This document shows, piece by piece, positions 1 to 13,638 of a stretch of DNA of 64,000 nucleotides; position 1 is the stretch's first letter; every line of letters begins with the position of its first letter. The translations under genes and the position numbers were made by a program. The DNA is from Artemisia argyi (Eukaryota; Streptophyta; Magnoliopsida; Asterales; Asteraceae). The notes under the pieces are model-generated. The model worked only from the letters and a program-made list of their open reading frames with translations, searched no databases and was not told the DNA's origin. Location: the NCBI GenBank assembly GCA_030686995.1, contig CM060696.1, positions 12,995,987 through 13,059,986 on the forward strand, given 5' to 3'.

Positions 1-52
1 AGGGATTAAAATGGATTATTAAACATATTTGCATGCTGTTAAAAATTTAATT

Positions 53-355
53 GGGCAAATGACATTTAAATACATTCAAGTTGACACTTTTTGTTGTTGT
101 GTGTAACCAACTTTTTTTTTTGCTATTGTAACACAAACCTTTTGAATTTCGTCTATTGTGTGTATTTTGTGACCATTTTACCCTTACTTTTTTCAAAATT
201 TGAGGGGTAAAATGGTCATTTTACATGAAAAAACAATCACAAAATACATACAATAGACGAAATTCAAAAGGTTTGTGTTACAATAGCAAAAAAAAAGTTG
301 GCTACACACAACAACAAAAAGTGTCAACTTGAATGTATTTAAATGTCAATTGCCC
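53..355. mobile_element. Foldback Mutator-like MITE
   Basis: The two halves are inverted copies of one another. The left arm begins gggcaaatgacattt and the right arm ends aaatgtcaattgccc, with about 130 bp of pairing on each side of a short centre. It is flanked by a perfect 9-bp direct repeat aatttaatt (44-52 and 356-364). A 9-bp duplication with long terminal inverted repeats is the mark of Mutator-superfamily elements. There is no coding capacity, so it is non-autonomous. The superfamily is inferred from TSD length only. Confidence 0.8.
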
Positions 356-364
356 AATTTAATT

Positions 365-1900
365 CGGATGAACAGTAACCACGAAAATGTTTTGACATAT
401 TATAAAGTTAAAATTGTGTTAGTACACTTAAATACCTTTCCGTGGATATAAAAAACGTAAAAATCGGACTAATAACGAATAAAATACGAGTTTTCTAAAT
501 ATATATTATCGATAACTATTTTTCAGAAAAATATATTGTTGCTGAATGGATTTTCAAGTTAGTAAAACCAAGCTTTAAATGATAAACAAAGTCTCCGAGA
601 CCTCAAAATATATTACTATACTTAAATAGCTTCGCGGGGATAGGTAGAACTTTAAAAACCGAGCTATAACGAAGAATTTATGACTTAACAAAGATACCGA
701 CAAAGAGTATTATTTTGACAGCTTTTCTAATAGGGAATAGTAACCTGTTTTTATTTTTCAAAATGGATTTTAGACAATTTAGGCGCGGTTTTAGCTAAAA
801 TGACTTAAACAAAAGTTGTAGTGTTTTGGTTAACTATTTTAGTCGAGTCGTAACTTTCCAAAATATTCATTAGCGAAATATTCATATCGAAACTATGACA
901 TATACTTGAAAATATATATTAAAATTATTAATTGTAATCATTGACGTAAATATATTTTCACAACTAAATATACAAACAAACATGTATGGGTGATATAACA
1001 TTTTATAAATTGCATACACGACATTATAGCACTACCTAACATGCATTATCACTTTAGGTTGCGGTTAGAGCATCACGCGTCGTTTTCTGTGCACACTTGT
1101 AACGCATTACTTATTGCTTGAAGTGAGTATTCACGAACCTCCTTTTTCTAACTATTTTAATCGCTTTAGGGTGGATGCATGAATTATACTTGAACTAAAT
1201 TGATTTCTATTTTGAACTTTTGTGTCACTACTTATGCTAGTGAGAAATTAATCATATTTGACTAAATTGACTATTCTTTTATGAACACTATCATTTGAAC
1301 CTTTCACTATTTTAACCTTGTGGACTTGATTATGAACCAGTTAACTTATCTTGAACCTTTGACTTGATTTTAAACCCTTTAACTATTTTGAACTCTTTTG
1401 ACTTGTCTCGACCTTTAAACTTGACTTTGAACTCTTAAACTTGATTTGGACCCTTAAACTCAAAACGTTTATGCTTCTGTGCAACACTATACTTTTTTAT
1501 ACTTTTTAGACATGATGTGTGGCTTTATTACGATATGTGGCTTAATGTGTTAAACTTATTCTATACGCTATATTCTTTAACCACTGTTTAACTCCTGGAT
1601 GGAGCCGATGGAGAGGTATTGATAATACTATCGGGTTGACGCCCCCACCCTTGGTCAGCAATTCTTGGCCTCGGGTGAATATAATCCAGCATTCTTGTGA
1701 AACTTACTTATACTTGTCATGAGGTTCAGTAGGCTATTATTCTTTACATTAAGTACTTGCATATACCGTATGCACACATGTCTTACTCATACTATACTTT
1801 AGCAGTGGGTTGTAAACATACAGGTTGCAAGTTTTGTATGGTGTGGTGAAGTTGATATATCGATCGGGAAAAGAAAAAGGGTTGCCGGAAAATTTTTCTG
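365..1900. other. Unassigned AT-rich repeat-like DNA
   Basis: No ORF or RNA gene can be supported. Two diverged copies of a block of about 90 bp start near 415 and 607 (each with an 'acttaaatac/g ... aacgta/tttaaaaa-ccg' core). From 1270 to 1465 there are degenerate repeats of about 24 bp built on ttgacttgattttgaaccc. Around 1595-1700 the style resembles the tails of Asteraceae gypsy LTRs seen elsewhere in the window. Probably decayed LTR sequence. Confidence 0.4.
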
Positions 1901-2124
1901 TGGCCAACGCTGGTTTCTGCTGGTGTTTCGACGAGTAGTGGTGGCCAGATAATTCAAGAGAGAGAGAGAGAGAGGGTTTGAGGTGTGGTGTGTGTGTTTT
2001 TATAATAAGAAATGAGAAAATGATATTAAAGGGGGGTTTATATATTATAAAGTATAGGGTAGTTTTTTGAATTAACGAGCGGGGTAACCCGCGCGTTGCT
2101 ACGGGAGTGTTTTACAGCACGTTA

Positions 2125-2127
<3 letters not shown>
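1900..2127 (-). promoter_or_regulatory. Promoter/5'-leader-like segment, minus strand
   Basis: Read on the minus strand, a tatataaacccccc box (about 2045) is followed by a CA-rich stretch, a (CT)n tract (1959-1975) and a CCGG/CCACC-rich leader. This layout also occurs inside gypsy LTRs in this window. No convincing ORF follows. At 2079-2106 the hairpin-like sequence acccgcgcgttgctacggg resembles plant Helitron-type termini, but I cannot define an element. Confidence 0.3.

Positions 2128-2171
<44 letters not shown>
2128..2171. repeat. Poly(T) tract, 44 bp
   Basis: Uninterrupted run of T. It could be the tail of a minus-strand retroposon or simple expansion. It separates the segment at 1900-2127 from the LTR-like fragment that follows. 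Confidence 0.95.
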
Positions 2172-2175
<4 letters not shown>

Positions 2176-2625
2176 GTTTTCACACAAAATACTAACACAT
2201 ATTCAAAACGTGTTTGATTCGGTGTGCGTGACTTGGTTCTAATTGATTTGAATAACAGTAAACGTGCGTGTTTCTCCCGAAATTTTGTGTTTGATGTAAA
2301 CTTGAAATGACATTAAACGAACCGAATTTGCCAAATAAATTGATTTCGAAAAAGTTTTGCATTTTTATAGTTGATTTTATTGGAAAAATCATTTTGGAAA
2401 CAATGACGCAATTTTCGTAATTTTTTTAGTCCGTTTGGTACATCAAATGACCCCGTAGTGTTTTTATCAAAAGTTTACCTATGTTGTCAGTTTTAGTCCC
2501 TCCTCCTCACCTTTTCACTCTCACTCTCACCCTTACATTTTTTCCTTTTGCCTAGCTTTGGTCCCTCCTTTCATATATAAGCCCCATTTTTTTTTGTTTC
2601 CTCATTTTTTCACAAACAAATACAA

Positions 2626-2678
<53 letters not shown>

Positions 2679-3420
2679 ACCTCTCGCCGGCGACCACCCC
2701 CGACAAACACCACCGATTGTCGCCGGAAAACTTTTTCGGCTAAATTTTCCGGCAAGTCTTTTTTTAATACCCAATCTTATAGATCGGTCCATTTTCTTTG
2801 TTTCTTGAAGGTTTCGAGCGTCGAGCCGACCTACAACTCCGACACCGCCACCACAGCCTCACGGTAGACCACCACCGTCGCCACCTCAGCCCCTCCTCAT
2901 CTTTTCTTGACGTTAAGTCCCTTCACGCGCCTCCCTTCTCCTATTTATTTAATATTTTGGAAACCCTAATTTGATAACTTTTTATTTTAAATGTTTTTTA
3001 ATTAAAACCTTTTGTAAAACTCTTGTAAAATTCGTAAAACGTGTGGATCTATTGTTTTAGCCATGACTCGGTCACGACTCGTCGTCAACTCAGTGGTGAC
3101 TCGTTGTCGACTCGGTGTCGACTCAGTGACTCACCGAGTATATAACTATTTTTATACATTGATACGTTTGTTTTCTGTAAATCCATTTCTTTTATACTTC
3201 GGTTTTTTTTTTTTTTTTTTTAAATCCATATTTTTTTCAGATATTTTGATTTTTTTTTAGATCTATAGATCGACTTACTGTGTTTGTTTATATTTATTGT
3301 TTTTTTTTAAATCCATTTTTTACATGAACAGTTAAGTGCAACTCATTGAAGCACATTTACTGTGCGAAACACTGTTCATTCAACAGTGTTGTACAACAAT
3401 TTCATGCGTAGCAAATTCTC
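2172..3420 (+). repeat. Gypsy LTR-like fragment, plus orientation
   Basis: The part at about 2395-2510 matches the reverse complement of about 3480-3610, for example the shared cgtaattttt...agtccgtttg and tatgttg.cagtttt.gtccc. A CT microsatellite and a leader-like CCGGCGACCACC region follow, as in the long LTRs at 16 and 37 kb. No terminal TG or TSD could be fixed, so the limits are approximate. Confidence 0.45.
2630..2674. repeat. (CT)n microsatellite
   Basis: About 22 CT units in a leader-like region just before ctctcgccggcgaccacc. Short ORFs on both strands here are simple-repeat artefacts. Confidence 0.95.
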
Positions 3421-3427
3421 ATCTTTA

Positions 3428-3428
3428 G

Positions 3429-3454
<26 letters not shown>
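3428..3454. repeat. (TA)n microsatellite
   Basis: About 13 TA units at the junction between the plus- and minus-oriented LTR-like fragments. Confidence 0.9.
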
Positions 3455-3459
<5 letters not shown>

Positions 3460-3460
<1 letters not shown>

Positions 3461-3855
3461 GTGTAGGTTTGTTAAAGGTAAATATCACGGGGACCAAAAC
3501 TGTCAACATAGCTAAACTTCTCACGAAAACGATTCGGGGCTCAAACGACATAGCAAACGGACTCCAAAAATTACGAAACTTGCGCCATTGTTCACGAAAT
3601 CATTTTTCCCATCAAATCAAGTATAAACTTCAAAGTTTTTCTCAAACTCAATATAATTCAATAAATTTGGCAAATGCAATACGATTCGAGTTTTCTAGGT
3701 TGTGCTAAATCAATCAAGGAATAAAGTTCTCATTTCCAAACATATCTCAATTTTTCAAGCCCAAACAACATGCAATAAAAGTTTAAAATATTTCAGGTGC
3801 GGAAAATAAATATTTAGCTAGAAATAGATTTTAGGAAAAGTACCAGGTGTTACAA
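3460..3855 (-). repeat. Gypsy LTR-like fragment, minus orientation
   Basis: On the minus strand it begins tgtaacacctggtac, a typical gypsy LTR start, and runs into sequence shared with 2395-2510 on the other strand. The pair forms an inverted arrangement around 3430-3460. Decayed and non-coding. Confidence 0.45.
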
Positions 3856-5982
3856 TGTCGGTTATAGCTATATGATTATGTGAATATGTGCTATAGTAGA
3901 AATTGTGAAATGTGATTAGATGTGATAAGTGGTATGATTATCTATAGAAAGGCGAGATTAGAACATCGTTATAGTAAAGAGTTATCGATGGATAAGGTAA
4001 TGATGTATGACACGTGCGTGGTACTGAAGACCAACATATGGTCTCATTGTATTTTGTGTCTAGAGATTGACCGATAATGAGTTATTAGAGATGGGCTAAT
4101 AATGAGTTAAAGTATGTAAAGTTAAAGCATGAACATGTAGTGATGATGAGGGTGTTATAGTATGTTGTGATGATAGCGTAGTTGGAAAGTGACACATTGA
4201 ATGTTAAGTGTCTAATATTATAAAGGATAAAGAATGGGATTAAGGTATATATGTTGGTATGTAATGATGAGATAAAAATGGTATGGCTAAAGTGTCAATA
4301 ATTAAAATGAGATGAGTTAAGAATGTAAGTAAGAACATAATGATGTGTTGCGTAGTTAAAAATGATGAGAATGTGTGAATGTTTAAAATGAGTAAGAAGA
4401 GTAAATGATGCTAATGAATGTGTTATCAAACTAACCTATGTAAGGTTTAAATGTGAAAAAAGAGTAGGGTCGACTAATAGGGGTAATAGTAAAGATGTGA
4501 AAATGGTTAATATGGGTTAAAAATGTGTAAACATATGTGAAATGTGTAAATATGATAAGCAAGTTCATATGCCCTATGACACTTGCTTTAACCAAATTAA
4601 AATGGATATAATAGTGTGTGTGTGTGTATTAAAATATAAATAGTTTGGATCCATTGTTAAGTGTTATAGTGTAACATGTTATAGATGCCATCCTTCGGGA
4701 TGGCTGAAATGCTATAGATGGTATCCTTCGGGATGGCCGAGATGTTGGTATCTTTCGGGATAGCTGAGTTGTTATAGATGTTATCCTTTGGGATGGCTGA
4801 ATTGTTATAGATGGTATCCTTTGGGATGGCCAAGCTTGAAATGTTATGGAAGATGGATCCAAGCTAAAAAAGAGAAAGGTTAAAGTGAAATGCTTAATTT
4901 ATGAACGATGAATGTGAAATGATAAAATATTGAAAGTTAAAATTGTAGTAAAAGAAATGTTAAAAGCTAAAGCGTGCAACAGAAATAGGAAGTGTTATGT
5001 CAAAAGTGTATAAGTAGGATGATTTATGATTTCCTTATTTAAGTAGATTGGGACGCCTTTTCATTTAAATAAAGCAATTTTGAATCACCGAAAAATGAGT
5101 TTTTACTTCCTGATTTACATCGATTAGGACGCCTCTATATGTAAATGAGAATGTATGAACAAGTGGGCTTATGTGTTCCCGGCATGGCATGAATAAGGTA
5201 GAAAAGTAGAAAACGAGAGCCTAAAATTAGTTAGAAGTCATAAGAACTAATATAGGTGGGATATAATTAGAATGTGACTTTTAGTTGAGACTTATGAGAA
5301 ACCTACGGTTTAGGTGTCTAAAGTGTAAGTTGAAAGGATTAAAAAGTTTGAAATGATGTTACAATATGCTATGTGGAATGATAGTAATGTAAGCAATGGT
5401 CGTGATGGATGCTAAGCATTATTAGTGTCCATATGTGAATCATGTAGGTAATGGAAGAGGCTTGACTTTATAAAGTCAAATGTATCGGATTTTCCTATGT
5501 GACTATTTGACCCTAACAAAAAATGTGTAAAATGAAGTAGATGCAATGAGGTGTTATAGTGAGGAGGTTAAAAAACCGGAGAATGACTATGGTAGAATGT
5601 GACAGTGTTGGCCAAATTTGACTTATGTAATGTCAAATTAGTGTGATTTTCTAAAGTGACATATAGTCCTTGACGAAAAATTTAGAATAAAGCGAGTAAG
5701 AATGTGGTGTAATAGTGTTAACAATGATTAAATGATGTACTAGTTAAATTAAATATGTCTCGGATGACATAATGACCTAAGTAAAAAGTGAAATGTGATA
5801 GGAATAAGTGAGTAATAGAATGGATTAAGGGCATGTGTTGGGTCATAGTGTATCTTGATATGCAAGATCAATCATATCGTTGTTACGAAGTGATTTAATG
5901 TTTGAAAGTGCCAAAATGGAAGGGGGTAAATGAGACTAAGTTTTGGTTAGTAATAGACGAGAGATTTTGGAGACGAAATCTA
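3856..5982. other. Non-coding LTR-element-like sequence
   Basis: Purine-rich on the plus strand, with no sustained ORF. It contains a tandem array at 4681-4850, two related blocks at about 5025-5070 and 5105-5150 (each ending in ga-t-ggacgcct), and a diverged duplication around 5461-5540 and 5610-5690 (both with tttgac-ta..gtcaaat). Probably internal or LTR sequence of a decayed gypsy element whose 3' LTR starts near 5999. Confidence 0.4.
4681..4850. repeat. Tandem array, about 34-bp units (5 copies)
   Basis: Five diverged copies of a unit whose core is atcct(t/t)cgggatggctga followed by a..tgttatagatggt. LTRs at 19.1, 39.5 and 63.4 kb carry comparable arrays of different sequence, so this may mark an LTR. 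Confidence 0.75.
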
Positions 5983-7150
5983 AACAAAGGGATAGAATTG
6001 TTAGACCCAAAACCCGTTTTTATTATTTTATTACTAGAATTCTATCGGAAAATTTGACTACGACTTTTATAAGTTTGAATGTGTTACGTGATTGGTTAGT
6101 CAAACCTGATAGTCAATCTAATAGTTGACGAATGTGTAAAATGGTTATAGAAAATATGTTGTGTCACAACTATAATGGAAGCGGACTTTAAGGACTTAAG
6201 TTGACAAGTGTTAAATGTGTTATAAGGTTAAGTGTGGCCAAATCAGGGAGAAAAGGACATAAGGGAGTAAAGATGCCTAATGGGCAAACATTCAACTAAT
6301 AAATATCTCCTAGCTTCTATTATCTTCCATCATTTTCTATAAAAGGTTAGAAGTGTGTATGTGTGATGGTGATGGCATGAGATGAGAGAAAGGAGGGAAG
6401 AAGAAACAAGCTAGATGATGAAGCTAGTGAAAGGATCATGTTTCCATGGCAAGAATAAGCATAGCCTTAATTCCCACAAGTAAGTAATCTCATTTAAGCT
6501 AGTTATTTATTGGATTGATCATCATATACCCAATCTATGGTTATATGATGATTAGAGATTTTTAGAGGTAAGATAATTATTTTATAAACCATTGTTATGG
6601 TTATTTGGTTATGTGTTTAAAGTGTTTATGTTGGTGGTGATTATGACTTAAGGTGCTAGTGAGGATGATGATGATAAGAATGTTGATGATGGTGATATTG
6701 ATTATATGGCTTAGCTTGGAGCTAAGGTAAGTAGCCATAGTTAATATGTGTTAATATGAATATTTGCAAGTATGTGATATGAATGAAATGTAACGATTGA
6801 AGTAATGGATTAGGAAGTGTGTTTTGGTAGAGGAATTGCTTAGTTAGATAACCGGAAGTTAGACAATGATTATTGAATGGCTAAGGTATGTTTGTAATGG
6901 ATACGTGTTTATGGTTAATATGGCATGATGTGTTAAATGGTTTAAGTATGCATATGCATAAATGTGAATTGATGTATTATAACGTGTTAACTTAGTTACT
7001 TACTAAGCGAAAGCTTACGTTATAGTGTTACAATGTTTTGTAGGTGCTTATGTGAGGAAGGTTAAGCGATTGGATTATGGCTTAAGAAATGGAAGTAAGG
7101 ACTTGAAGGTAAAAATGCATTTAGGAGCTTAGTAGTAGTATGCCGAGCTC
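5983..7150 (+). repeat. Probable 3' LTR start of a decayed gypsy element
   Basis: The sequence ggagacgaaatctaaacaaa followed by gggatagaat and then tgttagacccaaaacccg looks like the end of a chromovirus pol gene, a polypurine tract and an LTR start at about 5999. A TATA-like tctataaaagg lies at 6337-6347, as expected at a U3/R boundary. The right end was not resolved. Confidence 0.4.
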
Positions 7151-7433
7151 AATGTCAATGTTGTTCCCCGAGAGTCTTTGAATGGGTTGTATGTATGTTG
7201 TCAAGTGTCAAAGTTGAATGAGTTTTTAGTTTTGGGGATTCAGTGTATGGAAGGTTAAGGAATTTTTTTGTTTTGTGGATTCTGGAATTGGGAACATCTG
7301 GAAGGATCTGTGAGGAGTAGATTTTTTTTTTTTTTTTTTTTTTTTTTGCCTTATGCAGAGTTATACTACGATAGTACAAATTTACTCATGTATGGCTGTC
7401 ATTCCATAGTACAGAAATTAGGTTGGTAGTGAC

Positions 7434-7894
7434 CAAGGTTTTCAATATCGGGGATCCTACGTAGGATCGATTTCGTCTTTGTAAGATCGAGATCGTAAGA
7501 TCGGATCGAGATCTTAAGATCCTAACTGAATGACATTTTGTTTATAATCTTTGTAATATTATACAAATTTATAAATTATTATATATTATAAACACAAAAT
7601 TATAAATGTTTCATAAATATGGTGTCCTAAATTATTATTATGAAATATTTAATAAGATTAACATGTTACTTTTTAAATTCTACAAAACACAATCCATTTA
7701 TTTGTAGTTTTTTAGTTTGGTGGTTCGAGAAAAGTAAAATCGGATCGGATTAGATCTTAAGATCCTGTGGTTAAGATCGGGATCCTATAAGATCTTAAGC
7801 TTTCAAAGATCCTATGTAAGATCAGAATCGTTTTTGCTTTGCAGTATCGTAAAATCGTAAGATCCTAAGATCAGGATAGAGATCCTGACAACCA
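7434..7894. mobile_element. GATC-rich foldback element
   Basis: The ends are related inverted repeats (caaggttttcaatatc at left, gatcctgacaacca at right). Near-perfect direct repeats tggtagtgac and tggtaatgac flank them (7424-7433 and 7895-7904). Both arms are packed with GATC palindromes; the middle is plain AT-rich. It has no ORF. The TSD length suggests a Mutator- or hAT-type non-autonomous element; the class is not certain. Confidence 0.6.
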
Positions 7895-7904
7895 TGGTAA
7901 TGAC

Positions 7905-8673
7905 GGTTGGTTTTGTATTACGGAGTCATTACGTGAAAACAGGTGTGAACAGGAAAACATGCATTACCTTTGGGCCAATGAAAATGAGTCACATGGCCAA
8001 TTACCAACTGTTGGGCTACTGTTCATGAAATATAATTATTTTGGCAACCAAAGCGGACAAAATTAGCTGAAAACGGACAGGTTAAGATTTTCATAACTGC
8101 CCCGTACAAATCTCCCTTTTAATATATATTATAATATCCTTTTTTCAAATAATAAATTATATATTAAATTTTATAAATATATTAAATCCAAATCCAAATC
8201 TTAATTCTAATCATAATCCTAAACTCATCTTCAAACCAAACGGGCTCTAGGATTTGGATTTGAGTGTGTGTTTTGTGAAAAAACAGAAAAAATAGATTAT
8301 TTATTTATCGTATGTTAGTAACATAGAAGTTAACAAATAGTCAAATTTATAATACATAAATAAAAGATATAAAGAGAGGGAAAAAGAGGGGGAACATATA
8401 GGCTAACGAAAAATAAAAAGTGTGTAATCCAAGGCATGTAGGTGATTTTTTATAGAGTTAGGATCAAATGAGGAGAAAAATTAAAATGAGAAGGATAAGA
8501 ATAAACCACAACCACACATTTTAAATGCACATACAAATATAGATGCATTTCCTCTTAAAAATCACATTCTAATTTCAAATGCATGGCTAAAAATTCTTTT
8601 TCTTCTTCTTATTTTAGTTTTTCTTCTATTTCAAACCCAAAAAGTGCTTATCAAACAATGTATTATAGTCTAA
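7905..8673. other. No gene seen
   Basis: AT-rich intergenic sequence. Around 8232-8250 the motif caaaccaaacgggctct resembles the end of a PIF/Harbinger-type MITE such as the one at 8674, but no partner end was found. Confidence 0.4.
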
Positions 8674-9232
8674 GGGCCCGTTTGGTTTGTAGATGAGTTT
8701 AGATTAAGATTTGAATGTAAAGTTGTAGATTAAGATTTGGATTTGAATTTAATGTTGAAAGAGAAAAAAATATTAAAATAAGTGGGAGTGAGAAAATGTA
8801 TTATTTAATAAATATTATTTAATTTATATATTAGTTACAAATTATTAAAAAAAGTAATATAATCAATTCTTTACACAAAAGACAAAACTTGTGGTCCCAT
8901 CATTTTTTTAAAAACCTACATAACCTCCTACTTTTACACGGAAAAATATTGGAAGACCTAAAACATATGATTAAATGTGTACCTAAATTATGTGTCATTA
9001 CTTGATTGGATTGTGAAGAAGTGGGTCATGTAGATACAACCAATAAATTTATGCCACATATGTTTAGGCACAAAATTAGGCATAATTTTTAGGTATCTCA
9101 ATCATTTCTCCTTTTACACACACCCTTATATTTGATTTACAAATCTAAACCCAAATTTTAAAAAGGCAACCAAACATCTTAATTTAACTTTTTAATCCTA
9201 AATCCAATGAAATCCCCCAAGCAAACTGGCCC
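8674..9232. mobile_element. PIF/Harbinger (Tourist)-like MITE
   Basis: Imperfect terminal inverted repeats (gggcccgtttggtttg at left; caagcaaactggccc at right) are flanked by the trinucleotide taa on both sides (8671-8673, 9233-9235). A 3-bp TAA/TTA duplication is typical of PIF/Harbinger. The interior is AT-rich and non-coding. Confidence 0.55.
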
Positions 9233-9339
9233 TAAGTCCCAATCCCAAATCCCACACCGGCCTCACACCAAACATACCCCTTTATATTAATGAATGAATT
9301 GCTATTCTTTTAAAGTATAACATCAAGTCTTTGTATCGC

Positions 9340-9420
9340 GTTCAAAAGAAAATTGTAGAGGTTGATACTTATTTTGTTCTAGATTTCATTGTTAAGGATA
9401 TCTTCGTCTCTTTCATGTTT
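9340..9420 (+). pseudogene. Relic of Copia-type RNase H C-terminus
   Basis: One frame reads KKIVEVDTYFVLDFIVKDI, which fits the conserved 'K-H-V-E-[VI]-D-x-H-F-[VI]-R' segment near the end of Ty1/copia Pol. Flanking sequence is full of stops. It is too short to name a lineage and is weak evidence taken alone. Confidence 0.4.
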
Positions 9421-9648
9421 TTTTTTTTCTCGTTATCGGTGTGCAGTAAATGTCTTGCTTCTTTGATGTCTGACGAATTTTGATTCGGTTTCAGTGTTCG
9501 TCAACTTTTCTCTCAAACGAGTGGATGTGTTAGCAGAAATATTATGCCATTATTGTGTAAGAGCCTAGCTTAATGATAGTTAGCTTATCTATAGACATAT
9601 TATATAATGCAATCTATGCTATTGAATGATTAACGAGAAAATATATTC

Positions 9649-10571
9649 AGGTTTTGTCCGTACAATACACACATACTTTTCAAAAATATGCCGATGTGGT
9701 ACGTGTACTAATTTTCGTGCTAATATGATATTTGTACTTTCGTTTTCGCGCTAATATGGTACGTGAGTAACTTTTTGACCTGCAAAACATGTTAAAAAGT
9801 GATTTTTTGACCAAAAATGGTCCATTGTGATTTGTTTCTTTTGCAAAATAGGTCCCTTGCAATTTTTTCAAAATAAGTCTTTGTGCATTTTTAGGGTGCG
9901 TTTAGTTGGTGAAATTTTTTCCTTTTTAAAAAATGAAGATATTTTTCATTTGTTTGTTTTCATCCATTTTTATTCTGTTTTTATATTGTTTCATCCATTT
10001 TCATCTGTTTTTATATGTTTTCATCTGCTTTTTATTCGTTTTCATCCGTTTTTATACGTTTCATCCGTTTTCATTCATTCGTATAAAACCAAATAATAAC
10101 GGATAAAAACAAATAAGAACAGATAGAAACGCATAAAAACGGATGAAAACAAATGAAAACGGATGGAAACGTATGAAAACGAATGAAAACGTATAAAAAT
10201 AGATGAAAATGGATGAAAACGTATAAAAGCAGATGAAAACGGATGAAAACAAATAAAAACGGATAAAAACAGACGAAAACGAATGAAAACATATGAAAAC
10301 GTGTACAAACAGATGAAAACGAATGAGAACGAAAATTAGTACACGTACCATATCAGTATATTTGAGAAAGTATGTGACTATTTAATAGCCAAAAACAAAA
10401 AACACGTCACACTTTGGTGAATTGGTAGCCGGTTTTACTGTAGCCGGTCAAAAAGTGGCCATATAATTAGCACGAAAACGAAAGTACACATACCATATTG
10501 GCATGAAAATTAGTACATGTATCATATCGAAACATTTTGAAAATTATGTGTTTATTGTACGGACAAAACCC
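9649..10571. mobile_element. Mutator-like foldback with minisatellite core
   Basis: Long inverted arms of about 145 bp (left from aggttttgtccgtacaat; right ending attgtacggacaaaaccc) are flanked by the direct repeat aaatatattc (9639-9648 and 10572-10581). A TSD of 9-10 bp and long TIRs fit a non-autonomous Mutator-like element. Between the arms is a 10-bp minisatellite in two opposed orientations. The right end lies about 160 bp beyond the peroxidase stop codon, so it may lie within or next to the gene's 3' UTR. Confidence 0.8.
9957..10335. repeat. 10-bp minisatellite in opposed orientations
   Basis: From about 10085 to 10335 a decanucleotide close to gatgaaaacg repeats some 25 times with variants (gtat/gaat/ggat/agat). 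From 9957 to 10078 the complementary form (tttcatccgt) repeats. The switch point is near 10080, so the whole core can fold into one hairpin. Because the repeat avoids stops, several frames appear open; they are not genes. Confidence 0.9.
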
Positions 10572-10733
10572 AAATATATTCTAATATACTAGGACAAATG
10601 GTTACAGGTGATATGTAACATGCATATAGCTCCACACAACCAAACCAACTTATTTCGTATACATTTAGGCATATATAACAAACCTCATAAAACTAGATAG
10701 CAAATTCTTAAAATGACAGTTGAGATCAGTACT

Positions 10734-12523
<1,790 letters not shown>

Positions 12524-12676
12524 TAAACTTATGAAACGAGCAAAAGGTGTCGCTATAATGTAGGAAAATTGATTGATGACAAGTTGCTAGTTCAAGAATG
12601 ACAAGAAACTAAGATGGCTTTGATAAGATAGCTTGATTAATTGTTGTAATGAAGATGCAATAACTCGCCTTATGCG

Positions 12677-12684
12677 TATATATA
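12677..12684 (-). promoter_or_regulatory. TATA box of peroxidase gene
   Basis: On the minus strand tatatata (in gtatatatacgc) lies about 155 bp upstream of the peroxidase ATG, leaving room for a 5' leader of about 120 bp. No other core element was recognised. Confidence 0.55.
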
Positions 12685-12885
12685 CACACACAAATATTGT
12701 CACATCATCAATATAAAAGTATAGTGATTATTGTTTATCTTAAAATAAGCCAATTTGGATTAAAGTGTAGTACAGAAGGTACGTTTTACACAACTATGTC
12801 AATGTGTGAGTGTGAATGTTCATTAATTAAATGGTTGTCGATTTCAGTTTTGCTTATAAGCATGGTTGCTAATTAAGAAACAGGC

Positions 12886-13033
12886 TCTATTAGAAAATTT
12901 AGAATAAAGCCCGATCATAAATTAGGAACCGGGGTATTTAAATGGGAAAAAAAGGGGATTGCTTAAAGAACCCTGTTTTATAAAAAAAAAGGGCTTTATG
13001 TAGGGGGACTTTATTCCTTTTTCTATAGTAGTG
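12886..13033. mobile_element. Small foldback MITE, class unknown
   Basis: Imperfect inverted repeats of about 35 bp (left ctattagaaaatttagaata; right ending tattcctttttctatagtag) surround a short AT-rich middle. It sits about 360 bp upstream of the peroxidase ATG. No clear TSD. Confidence 0.45.
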
Positions 13034-13638
13034 TTAATACATGTGAGATTGTTTTATTGTACGTAACAATTTTAAAACATTAAATGGTTAACGATTAATC
13101 ATGTTCGTTTTGATGATATTATGGTTGCTTGATAGGGAAAAGTTGGGACATTTATATAACCTGTAATACATTTTATCGATCACTTCCTTTCTAATTAATT
13201 TTAAGATTTCTATAAATATTTTTTAAGCATTACAAGTAAAAAAAAAAATGTTCACAACTATTTAAAACACAAATATATCAATTCAACACATACAATAAAC
13301 ACTCTTTTTAAATCACCCAGTCATTCAAAAATACAACAATTTAACCACAAAATACAATCTAAGCAAATTACTAATCATCTGTTGTTAAAATCTAATAACC
13401 CAACCACTTAAAAGACCAGCATGTACACTTGCTAGCCACCACCTTTTGCCTTTCGATTAAGACGGAGTGTACACGTCAAATGCTGTGTATTGAGAAGTTT
13501 TGATTGAAGAGTAAAATATATATTTTGTAAAACAGGTTAGCATATGAATTTTTATTCTCATCAATGAATGTATTTTATTCGGTTGTTACAATCGTTAAGC
13601 ATTTGATATATAGATTATTTGCTCGTTACGTACGTGCG
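13034..13638. other. No gene seen
   Basis: AT-rich intergenic DNA upstream of the peroxidase gene. No ORF, tRNA or clear repeat was recognised. Confidence 0.5.

Noticed and set aside
2079..2127. Helitron 3' terminus
   Set aside because: The GC hairpin is suggestive but no CTRR end, no 5' TC end and no AT insertion site could be assigned.
10061..10351. Three overlapping minus-strand ORFs of 73-96 codons rich in Phe, Ile, Ser (and a plus-strand ORF at 9827-10096)
   Set aside because: They translate a 10-bp minisatellite that lacks stops in several frames; no start context, domain or codon pattern supports a protein.
9827..10351. CRISPR-like array
   Set aside because: The direct repeats have no unique spacers, the unit is 10 bp, and the genome is plant; it is a minisatellite.
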